NCBI GenBank assembly: GCA_947000775.1
Contig: CAMQGK010000650.1
Coordinates: forward strand, 2,786,501 to 2,850,500
Direction: 5' to 3'
From: Pterois miles
Taxonomy: Eukaryota > Chordata > Actinopteri > Perciformes > Scorpaenidae
Length of the DNA stretch: 64,000 nucleotides
Shown here in pieces: positions 25,801-38,045 of the stretch. A program made the position numbers and the translations under genes. The notes beneath the pieces were generated by a model. It was not told the DNA's origin and did no database searches. It worked only from the letters and a program-made list of their open reading frames with translations. The stretch's first letter is position 1; every line of letters begins with the position of its first letter.

Positions 25801-28800
25801 AGAGATTTATTTTATTGAACAGAATGTGTACGAATCAAATGATTGTTGGTCACAGAGCTTATTTTCTGCATTAATCCAAAACCCAGTGGAACGATCCCAT
25901 TGGCTGTTAGTGGAGGGAACCAGGGCGAGGCTAACTTCCTGGCTGGCCTCAAGGCCTATTGAAAGAGGCTCGGCCACCCATCATCAACACGTCATATCTT
26001 TAGGGTACAACGCAGGCACAGTAAAACCTGGTCTGTGCTTTGAAATTGCGCCAAGCGCAGCACACAATCGCGACACTGTGCATGTGCTCCACTCCATAAC
26101 TCAAAATCGTGTTCGCCCGTGTCCCAGCAAATACGTCATCCCTGGAGCTCAAAGTCAAAATGCATCTTGACAGCTAGCAACTTGTTGGACTGCATACGCC
26201 AACTGATTTTGACACACCTTTCGCTCTGAGGTCCTCGTGTATATTTTCCTGCCGTAGGGGTGCTGAAGCTGCTGCACCTTTTGTGTCTATGTGAGCTGCT
26301 TTGTATGTGTTCAAAAGCACTTTTTAGCTGGCGTTTTCCTGTAAACATGCTGTATAAAAATGTAAACATGTCATCTTCCATCTAGCAGACATCCCGCCTC
26401 CAGCTGCCAGCAGGTTTATCTGATTTGCCTGAGACACACAGCGTATATAGAACTTATGCAACTTGACGGACAGTGTATGTGAGGGGTACTTACACAGTCC
26501 CGTTGCCCTTGGGAAGGCCCAGGGCGTTGACGATAGGACTGCCGGGTGAGGAAGGTGTGGAGGGCAGCACTGAGGACAGGAAGCTGGAGGCTGGAGATGG
26601 AGGGACGGAGGAGAACGGTGAGGACGTATCTGAGAAGGCAGGAGACATGGGGACGGGTGGAGGGGGAGGAGGCGGCGGAGGAGGAGGAGGAGGGAAGTCT
26701 TGGGCGGGGCCTGAAGGAGAGGACAGGTTACTGGAGCTGAAGAAGGGCGGAGGTGGAGGCGGGAAGGAAGGGGAGCTCGGAGACTCCATGCTGCCGGTCT
26801 TGGTGAAGGGGGGCACGGTGACCCTGCTGAAGGGCTTGTGCGAGGCGGGAGGAGACAGAGGGGAGGACATGCTGGACCCCGAGGAGCCGGAGGACTGGGT
26901 GGCGTAGCCGGCCCTGCCGGGGCTCTGGGCAGCGATGAACTGCTTGGGCCGGGCGTAGTTGAAGGTGCTGGCCTGCATGGCTGCGCTGCTCTCCAGCTCC
27001 TGGAAGGAGGGAGGAGGTGGGAGAGGCGGAGACGGTGGAGCAGGTGGAGGTTGGACTTCCTGAGGTGTTTGCTGAGGTGGAGGCGGGACTTCCTGGCTCT
27101 GCTGCTGCTGCCAGTTGGCTGCTTCCTGTTGCTCCAACAGAATCTGATCCTGCAGCAGCTTCAGCTGGGAAGCGTTCCTGTGAAGAAGAAGCATCGTCAG
27201 CGACAGAAACCAGAAACTACAGTCATCTTGTGTTTGCTCAAAGGGATAGTTTGTTTCTCAGTGTAGCTGTATGAACTGCTCCTCCATAGTCGATTTAGTA
27301 GAAACAAACTGGAGTACCAGCACGGGAACAAAGCAATGTACTGCTGTGGATGGGGCAGCAGCTTAACACATTTTAGACACCTAAAAACATCTATATCGGT
27401 TGAAAGGTCCAGTGTGTAGGATTCTGGAGGTATCTAGCGGCGAGGTGAGGAGATGTGTGCCAAGGGTGTTGGAGAGCTATGGTGTCTGACACGAAAATGC
27501 AAAGCAAGAGAGGGAACGGTGGCACCAGGAGCGAGTAAAGTTGTCGACTCCAGATCAAACAGGAAACAATAACAGAGTTCAGTTTATCCATTCTGGGCTA
27601 GTGTAGAAACATGCTGGAGCAACATGGTGGACTCTGTGGAGAGGCCTGCATCCTATGTAGATAAAAGAGAGCAGGGGACCCCAAACTTCCCTTTCCTGGG
27701 CCACATTAAGCAGCTCTGACTGGGGAATCCCGAGGCGTTCCCAGGTCTGTGTGGAGATACAATTTCTCCATCTAGTCCTGGGTCTTCCCCTGGGCCTCCT
27801 CAAAGATGTCCGAACCACCTCAACTGGCTCCTTTCAACACAAAGGAGCAGCAGATCTACTCCGAGTCCCTAACAAAACCCATCTCAGCCACTTGTACCCG
27901 CGATCTAGTCCTTTCGATCAGGACATGGCGCACTCGAAGGTGACAAAAACCCAACGGTTCTTTTTATTAGGTGATTATACACTAAAGAAAACATACCTAC
28001 TAATATTCTATTCAATTTTTACCAAAGAGATCCCTAAATATATATAATATATTAATATATATTAATATGTACTCCATAAAAAAGGCCAGAGCAGACTGTA
28101 TCTGCTCAGGAGACTGAGGTCTTTTGGAGTGCAGGGGACAGTGCTGAAAACATTTTATGACACCGTGGTGGCATCAGCCATATTTTATGGAGTGGTTTGC
28201 TGGGGCAGCAGCATCACAGCTGCAGACAGGAAGAGGCTGGATAAGATCATCAAAAGGGCCAGCTCTGTCCTGGGATGGTCTCTGGATTCAGTGCAGGTGG
28301 TGGGAGAGAGGAGGACGATGGCTAAGCCGTCATCCATGATGGAGAAGGACTCCCACCCCATGAAGGACACCATCAGAGCTCTGGAGAGCTCCTTCAGTGA
28401 CAGGCTGCTACACCCTAAGTGTATGACGGAGCGTTACAGAAGGTCCTTCCTGTCTGTAGCTGTTAGACTCCACAACCAGCACTGCTCCCAGTAGACCACC
28501 TACAGACTCCACAACCAGCACTGCTCCCAGTAGACCACATACAGACTTCACAACCAGCACTGCTCCCAGTAGACCACATACAGACTCCACAACCAGCACT
28601 GCTCCCAGTAAACCACATACAGACTCCACAACCAGCACTGCTCCCAGTAAACCACATACACATTCACGACAAACTGACCGGACACAAGTGCAATAACAAC
28701 ACATATGTGCAATTATATGATCTGCACAAATTATTGTAACTGGACAATTATTTATTGATATGCTGTACATATTTAGCTTTACTTCTTTATTATGTATATA

Positions 28801-31800
28801 TTGTTGTATTTATTTGCATTAATACTCTCTTTTTAAAATCTATGCTTCTTGTTTATTGCACTATCCACTTTGCTGCTGTAACATGTAAATTTCTCCACTG
28901 TGGGACTAATAAAGGAATATCTTATCTTATCTTATGTACCCTAAATGCTACACATTGGTCCTTTAAGTGTACGCTATATTTAGAATATTTTCACCGCTTT
29001 ACCTTATCGTCTGACAACCCTTTCTGACGGGGAACTGAAGCCGTTATCTACGCTCTCTTCACAGCCACCAGACTCCACTGACAAAAACAGTCATTTATTT
29101 TGTCAATGCAGTCTGGTGGCTTTGGCGAGAGCATCCTGTCTGAGCTGAGTCCGTCCACAGCGGGGCATCACTTTGTTCCTGTGCTGTTTGCCATCTATTA
29201 TCGGTAATACACTGATTATGGATAAGCACCTCATACAACCCCACTTCTAAACACCTGAACTATCCTTTTAAAGGATTTATGGGGGGGCGTCTCTGTACCA
29301 AAGTAACAGACTTGTAAAAATGAATCATGCAGCTGTTGTCAGTTTATGCGTGACACCATCGCCTGGTCTCCATCCAGCTGTGGTCTGAACTCAACCACCA
29401 GATGTGAGCACAATCAATGCAGAGTTCGAATACCGATCAGAGTGTTGGGACGGCAGAGCGAGACACAAATTGTCAACAGTTATTGAAGACATTTTGAGGA
29501 TGACATCAGGACTGTTTTTCCTCTGGTCTGAAGGCGACAGCTCGTCAGGCCTGAGCTTGTGTTAGCAGTGTTATGTGTTCTGGGAAGGAAACTGCTGCAC
29601 CAGCTGATAGGTTATCAGCCTCGAGCCTTTCACAAAGACTTGTTAAAAAGCCAGCCTGTTGACAATACATCAAGTATGGTAAAGGGGGAGATACGTGTAG
29701 CAGTGAGAAAAACAGTGCAGCAGTTTGCAGTGACGGACTGTAAACTGGTCTGATGTTTTTCTATCGATTGAGGTGTCTGAACGGCATTGTGACGAAGGAA
29801 ACGGTGTCATTTTTCCGGGACTGGGTCCTCATGATGAGGTTGTGGTTGTCCCGTGTCTCCTCCAGCTCAGTTCATTCGCCGTGTTGTCACGTCATTTTTA
29901 TTTTTCTCATAGTATTGCTGACAGTTGTTTTTAAAGTTAGTCCTGTTTTTTTTGAACAGGACTAACTTTAAAAACCACTTTGGAGGATCAGGATGAGAAG
30001 TCGTAAACCCTCAGAGTATACAGCTATGTGTGCTGATGAGTTCTTCAGCCTGTTCAGGATATACTGTGCATCCCCAGTGGTGCATGTTGTCAGGAGTCTA
30101 CCAGGACCAAGTTCACGTGCCCAAATCTCTTCCAGATGTCGAATAATCAGCCGAGTCTTTCGACTATCTTTCATCCACGAGAATGCAGGGAAGACCCCCC
30201 TCCCTTTAGCCTCCCTCTCCCCGTATACATTCACAAACAACACCGGTGAGTATTTCACAAAACTGACAGTTGTAGCAGAGTGTAACGGATCCACCACACA
30301 ATCCAACAGCAACATGACTGATTAGTTCGTCCTAGCCAGTTATTTTTGGTCTCGCCTCCAGAGGAGACTTCACATGCCCAAATAAATAACCCGGTGGTCT
30401 CCTCGCTGACTGCACAATCGATTCAACGTGTCCCCTCCCCCCTCTGTATACATTTTTCTTTACATTCTCCGAAGCGCTCCCGTTCAGGCCTCCACCAAAA
30501 CAGTGCTTTTACAGGAATAGTTTGGCAGCTGGCGAGCTCTCGCAGCGCTCTGCAACGGTTTGATTTCCTTTTTTGGCTGTGTTCTCGGAGCGTCAGGCGC
30601 AAAGCACCCTGCCCGTCTGCTCCAGCAGAGAGGAAACGCACTTCATTTCCTCACGGCCTCATCCCTGTCAGCCCGACACGCCGCTTTACTGCCTCGGCGT
30701 GACAGGACCTCAAAGACATTCACAGCTTTTTACCTGTGTTTGTGATGTGCTGTGAAAGGGCGAGCAGGAGGCAGAGTGGATGTTATCCAGCTTTAACTAA
30801 TATCATCCTTTACTTTAAAAGGTGCTCTTACTTTCTACATAAAGAAACACTTTCATTCATCACAAACCGCTTTGTCTTATTGTATCAGAACTTATTATTT
30901 CTCTTATGGTCAAGAAATCCCTGATTCAGGAAGTTTAAACTCAATCAAATCATCCAACTGCATTAAATTCAAATTACATTCAACATCTTAATACAACATA
31001 TCAGATTTTGACCATTTTGTTAAGGCTTTATATTAAGGGTCTTCGTATTCAACGTTTAAGTTAATCAGGGTAATCAGGCCCTTATAAGACTCTTATTAAC
31101 ATTATTACGTGTTAATGAGACTATATAGGTATTAATAGCATCATAAACATGTTTATTGTTAGTTATAAGACATTTAAGCATAACAACCTTGTCAACAGTT
31201 AACAGACTGCTTAAATTAAATTACATTTATTGAGTTTAACTAACTTAGCCTAACTATTATATCATTGTGATGTTGTTGTTGTTGTTTATTAAGAATAATT
31301 AATGCTTAATTATACAGTTATTAACAGTTAAATATGTACTTATTAAATTTAACATATATGCTTTTTGCAGCTACAGGATCTAAAGCCTTGTTGGGGTTAA
31401 TTAATCCTTTATTTTGCACTTATTAATCGTCAAATATGTTTTTGTTTTTGCAGCTACTAGAGCTCGGTTAGATTTGCTGCTGTACAACATGTTCTCATCT
31501 CAACTCATCACATACTGATGCCTTGTCAGACACCTCGGGCTTCATTTACGGTCGTAGTAAATATGTGGTTAATATTGTGAATTCAAACGATAAACAAACA
31601 CATATGCTTAGGTTTAGGCAACAGACCCACAAAACCCTTTAGGTTTAGGGAAAAAAATCATGGTTTGGCTTAAAATTGCTAAGTGTAAGTGAAACTTAAT
31701 GCATGAAAGCGCTGTGTTTGTTGGACCCATCCAGCTCCCGCCTGCCACCACCCTCCCACAGCTCTTTCTCTGACCGATGGGTTTTGTACACTAGTTACAG

Positions 31801-34800
31801 GGAGTGTTTCATACCGGCGCTGAAGCCTTGTTGCATCGGTATCAGACACCGTGGGGCGTGACAAAGAGTTTGATGCCCTGGAAATGAGAACGGGCTGCTT
31901 GTTTCGACATTTGGCGTGCTTCATATTTGACGGTGCATGAAAAGGTCAGCTTGTATAATTTGCAGCTGCATGAATAGTTTTATGGCCCTCTTCAGGATTT
32001 GAATCAAGCAAAGGTCATCTGGACTCTGTGACCCTCCAGCTCCAGACGGCTTTGACCACACGGCCCACGAACAGGCCGCCGTACAGTATGTACACTACGT
32101 ACACTACGTCCTGCTCCTTTCCTGCTCAAAACCTGACCTTGCCTGAAACGATTATGAGCTACAGACCTCCATCACTCCCTCGTATGCTTCGCCTCTGTGG
32201 CGGAGAATTAGAAGGGAAGTTTTCCTCTGTCGCCATGCCAACGGCGCTGTGTTTTGCTTCTGTGGTCTGAGCCAACTGGCCTGCAGAGCGCCGTGCTTCG
32301 CTCAGCTCCGCTGTCTGTCATCCTGGAACTCAGCATTACTCTTATGACTCTTTTTTTTGGACTTTCGGTGGTTAAAAATAGGCAGTTCTGTCTTCCCCTT
32401 TTCATCCTGAAAAATACTTTCCTTGGACTGGATCCTGTCTGTAAACTCTTTAATGGGGGAGACGAGGAATCTGGTCTGAGTAACTTTTGTCTCTTTCTAC
32501 ATGGAAAACTTCAATAAACAGACCCAGGAACAGCTTAACAGTAACTTAATTGAAAGAGTATTTTACAGCCCAGTGATGCATCAGTCAGACGTGCCAGACA
32601 CAGCAGGGCTTCACCAGCAGCATCTTGTTTCAATAAATGAAGACCTCAACATCTTAAATGGCCATGTTTACTCTGTGCCGCTTGTTTGTGCTTCCTGAAC
32701 AATAACGACCCGGTTGCGTGAGAAGCCCGTCCACCGTTCCGCCGCCTATCCGAACACGCTGGGAGCCATCCGCGGGTTCATCTGCTGTTAGCGCCGCAGC
32801 TGGCCGAGAAGACGGAGCCGCCGCATTAGCCAGCTGATGACAGGAAGCAGGCGAGGGGGAGAACAGGAAGTGGTTGAGTGTACATAGCCAGTAATGAGGG
32901 CTTTCCTTCTGTAAACAACAGTATGAGGGGAACTGAGGACGAGCCTGTTCTCTTTAAAAACCCTCTTAGGTGTTTATAAACAGAAAAAGTGAGAAAACAA
33001 GGCCTGTTGGCTGTGTGGAACCAGGAGAGGCTCTTTAGTGGGTGTTTGCGGCTGCTTTCAGGCCACAGGCCCGTTGACTGTTTGCATTTCACCTCCGTAT
33101 ATTTGTTTCTGCAAACATCCGTGGCTTAGCAACAGCCTGAACTTGGCGTTTGTCAATGATTTATATCCAAATAGTCAAACTGAGCTCCGGTATCACACCT
33201 ACAGCACAAACTACGGCAAGCCGTGGAACATTTAATGTCTAGGCAGGATATTCATTAGAGATATATGCAATGTCATTTTGCGTTGTCAAAACTCTTTGAC
33301 TAGTATGATTCAATCTACTTTTGCCGTACATGTGTATGGGGTTTCTCATTTCAGATATCCACAATTTAGTTGCAGAATTCCAGTTACAGATATCTTTGAT
33401 ACCCTTTAATTGTAGATATCTACATTGTCTTTTTTAGATATCTAAAATTGAACTATGACGCTGTAGATATCTTAAACTGGAGTTATGACTTTATTACTGA
33501 CTCTACCTCACTACGGTTAGAAAGAGACGTTGTTTGTGTTTTAACAACTTAGGAGTTATTGATCCGGGAAGTTTGAATCAGTGATCAGCGATCTATTCAA
33601 GTTAGCAAAGACGTCTGCTGACACTGTTCAGGTGGTTTGTTGGGCTGATATCCAATGGGAAGCCTTGATGAGCAATGTCATGACAACTCTGACGAGTCAT
33701 AATGAGGTCTGTGATATCTCTAACTGTTATTTAGGATAGTCAGACCTGAACTACAGATATCTCTATAACGAAACAGAGGTGTGTGTTTACTCGTTAGCAA
33801 AGAAAGCATCAGTAAGCAGGAGTGTGTAAGCTGAGCCAATCACAGCTGACTCCTCGCAGCAACTGATGCCAGCAAATGACAATAAAAGGACGCCATTGTC
33901 TGTATTAGTTTATACTCTGTGTCTCCTTGGAAACGGCCACATGCACGTAGACGTGTTTCACAGTTGATCACAGCTCAGCTGTGGAGAGAAAACTCCAGTC
34001 TGTCCGTTCAGTGATCCATGAGTCCTCTGCAGATGTGAGCCTCAATAAAAAAAATGTTTAGAAGCGATGAAGTTATAGATATGTGGAATAAAAACTCTGA
34101 CCAGTCAAAATGCAGTTGTGGTTATCTGTAATGTTAATTCTGGATAACTTAGCCATTAAACGTTAACCCAGCTTGCCATTCAAACACAGCCTGAGGTCAT
34201 TCCACGTGACCCAAACCGTGACTCAGATCAGAGCTCACTGAAAGTAGAAATGCACCAACGCTGTGACACTTACACCTTTCTAGTCGCACAACAACAAGGT
34301 GGATCTTGTTTTTACGACGCCTATACACCTCGTTCACAGCTTCCTCACATGCATTTGCCGCCGAGCATTGCACCATCACTCCAGTGTGTCAGCGCAAACG
34401 TGTCTGATGCCCTCGAGCATCAGTGTGACGTCGCGACTGAACTGCTGTCTGAGTGACGTTCACGCCGACAGACTGTGAGTAAGAGTCTGTTTGAACAGCT
34501 GGAGACGCTGCTGCTCACTTCGCTATGGCCTGATGGCCTTTGTGTCACCGCTGACTGGGAATGTGTCATGTTTGGGATTTCGTAACATTGACTGAGAAGT
34601 TTTTGTGTCATATTTGAACTAGAAAAGCTGTACAGAACCACTGAAATGTAAAATCTTCATGCACTCATTTGTCTCTCGTCTCCATGTCTGCCTCCGTCTC
34701 CTCTCAAAGCTGACTAGCAAAGGAGCAACTAGTTTACATTCAAGAACTACACTACAAGTGAGATACTCGTTGCATACTTGTAGCCCATTTTTCTTAATTT

Positions 34801-37800
34801 ATGGAAGTATTTTAAAATATACTTTCAATACTAGTTTAATAGTTTTTACTGCAACTGTACTTGTAGGTTTTGAACTTGTAGTACATAGCCAAATATAAGT
34901 AAACCTGTCAGTATAAGCCAAGTATACTTGGACTTTTCTGTATACTTGCCAAGCACATACATACATACATATACTGTATGTGCATATATATTTGTAGCCT
35001 ACTTTTTAGTTTATGAAAGTACACTTTAAAGTATACTATCAGTTAACTACTAGTTTAATAGTTTTTTTCACTTGTAAGTTTTCTTTAAATTAACTTACAG
35101 CCAAATATACTTTTCTGTATACTTTTCAGTATAAGCCAGGTATAATTGGCTAGGTATATAATAGCTAATATATTTCCAATAAGTACTGTATACCTCTGAT
35201 ATCTCAGACCTCTGAAGTACATAAAAAGTAAACTGAAAGTATCCTCCCTAATTTTAAGTTTAAAAGCAGAGAACTGCTTGAATTAACTTCTTTTTTGTGA
35301 GGGAAGCAAAGGAGCGACTCCAAGTTTCCGAGAACAGTTCGCCATAATCTCACAGGCTGAGCCCAGAAACCAGGCCGCTAATATTCAACCTCGCGTATGA
35401 AAAAGTGTTTTATCCTCCTTCTGCATCCTCTGTTCCTTCACCTCTCCCCTGTCAGCTGACCTGACCTCCCTCGGTCTTTGTTCTCCTGGTGTCCTTAACT
35501 TATTTTCTCCTCCCCGGGTACCCCAGCTCCCCCTCTTCTGTTCTGGCTCTCTAATTGCACACACACCACATAAAACAGAACCAGACTGTTTTCCTTCCCT
35601 CCTCCTCCTCCTCCTCCTCCTCCTCCTCCTCCTCCTCTCCGTCTTCAGCACAGAGCGTTTTTCTTATTGCAGCCACACCAGCAGCTCACGGCTGCTCCGC
35701 TCACCCACTTTCTCCTGCCCTACTTTCTCTCTTTCTTCTGCTATTATTCCCCCTTTGCTCTCCGTCTGGGCTCATATTTCATATCCAAGTGTAGGTGAAG
35801 AGGGCTCCCTGCCTCCATCCATCCCTCCCTCTTCTCCTCCACCTTCGGCTCGTTCTGTACAAGTGATACGTGTTTTTTTTTTTCATTCTCTATAGCAAGA
35901 ATGCTGAAGACATTCTTCTCTGGATTGGAGTGGGAAACACATTGCCATCAAATGGGATTAGCAGCAGGAGAGGAGGAGGAGGAGGAGGAGGAGGAGGAGG
36001 GACCCTTACAGAAAAGAAGTATATTTTACAAAGTAAACCTAAATGTAGTTCAAGTATATTCCCAAGTACATAATAAGTACTAGAGATACTTTCTTGATCC
36101 CAGTTGTCAGTTTACACCTTACACACAGACCTGAAATACACAGTTGAGGGTTTTGTGTCTTGCTCAAGGGCACCTCGGTACTTCTCCAGCTGCCAGGCCA
36201 CACTCAGTGCTTGGTCCATGCAGGGACTTGAACCGGCAACCCTCCGGTTCCCAAGCCAAGTGGACTGAGCTACTGCCACCTCCAGATGTACTGGTAGTAT
36301 ACTTGTAAGTGTACTGCTTTAATACTTCTTGGGACTAAATTGGCCCACACTAAATGTAAGAGTAGTAAACTTACTCTACATCCAAGTTGTATTTTGTGCT
36401 GAAACTATACTATGAACTACAAGTGATCTTATAGATGTACTGTTAGTTTAGTAGTTACATACTTATTGTTTAGTTTATGAAAGTACACTCTAAAGTATAC
36501 TCAGTAAACTACTAGTTAAATCATGTGAACCTATCGTAAATAGCCAGACATACCTATACTTTTTAGTATTAGCCAAGTACACTTGGACTTTTCTGTATAC
36601 TTGCCAAGTAGATTTATACTTTTCTGTATACTTTTCAGTGTAAGCCAAGTGTACTTGGACTTTTCTGTACACTTGCCAAGTACACTTAGAATTTTCTGTA
36701 TACTTTTTAGTATAAGCCAAGGACACTTTAGTATAGAACTAGTATAGAACTAGTGAACTAACAGTATACCTATACTTGTAGTATACTTCAAGTATATTCC
36801 CAAGTATGTAATAAGTATGCTAATATCAACATACTAATTGTGTACTTGTAAGTGTACCACTTCTGTAGCTCTTGGGATTACATTGGCTCACTTTTTAATT
36901 TATAAATGTATACTTTAAATGTAAGAGTAGTAAACTTTGAGTACTAGTACTCGTACGAGTACTAGTGTAGCAACTAGCAACTATACTATGAACTGTACTG
37001 CAAGTGTCAAGTTACCTATACTTGTAGCCTATTTTTTAGTTTCTGAAAGTACACTTTAAAGTAAACTACTAGTTAACTAGTTTTTACTGCAAGTATACTT
37101 TTTTAAAGTGAACTAATGCTACATAGTCAGTATACTTTTCTGTATACTTTTCATCTAAGCCAAGTACACTTAGACTTTTCTGTATACTCGTGGGTATAAC
37201 TAAGGAAACTTGAGTATAATTTTGTGAAGCATATAAAACTGAAAGCATACTCTGTGAGTTTAAAAGAAGAACACTAATAGCTTGAATAAACGTTTTGTAA
37301 AGGGGAGTGAAGCAGAACGTGAAGAGGAGACGTCGGTTAGATGAGTAAGACACAAGCTTTCACAGACTCTTATTGTGTTAACTAATCCATCTGACTCCAC
37401 CGAGGAGCTCTGCAAACATTCAGAAACGCAGTCGCTCAGCATTAAAGAAAACTGCCGACCTATCTTTGTTAACGTCTCTGTTCTCCTGAACCCACTGCCT
37501 TTCCTGAGCCTCCAGTAAATGAATGGGTATCACACTCAGCCTCTCTGTGCTCCCAGAGAAAAACCACACACCCATTCTGAAAACATATGATTTAAACATT
37601 AACATGCCGAGCTGGTAAACCAGGAAAACGGGAAGAAAATAGTCCTTATTCAACCTCAATCATTAGTCTTCTCTTTCTTCTTCTACTCCCTAATTCAAAT
37701 GTAATAGCAAAGTATTTTACTCCAGTGTTTTTTCAGTTAAATAAATAAATAAAAAATACTCCTCAAAGTTTAAAAGTTTAAAGAAGTACCCTTAAGTTGA

Positions 37801-38002
37801 ACTTTTATCCTTCCCATTATTAGTCTATCTGTCTCACTGAAGTTTGCTGAATTGGAATGAGTTTTACCTTCAGTGTTGTGGTGTCGGTGTGCAGCAGCAG
37901 CTCTGATATTTCCCTGCAGGACAGTGAACTACGTCTCAGTGCTGCCCTGCCAGGTATGACGAGCATATATAGAGGCTGAGCAGCCAGACAGTGACAGACG
38001 CA

Positions 38003-38045
<43 letters not shown>

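Larger units (their letters stand above)
27401..28966. mobile_element. TIR element nest with two LINE insertions
   Basis: TGAAAGGTCCAGTGTGTAG at 27401 and CTACACATTGGTCCTTTAA ending at 28966 are inverted repeats (16 of 19 positions). Between them lie a - strand Rex3-like tail and a + strand L2-like tail. The words at 27970-28010 and 28970-29110 belong to repeat R1, so several elements are interleaved. The order of insertion is inferred. Confidence 0.45.

Noticed and set aside
29968..30315. 115-codon frame on the - strand (the palld sense strand)
   Set aside because: No recognisable motif, no plausible acceptor and donor in phase, and nothing similar in palladin.
36215..36285. Possible tRNA gene on the - strand
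   Set aside because: A and B box-like words are present, but the acceptor stem and anticodon arm do not pair. It is the head of a SINE.
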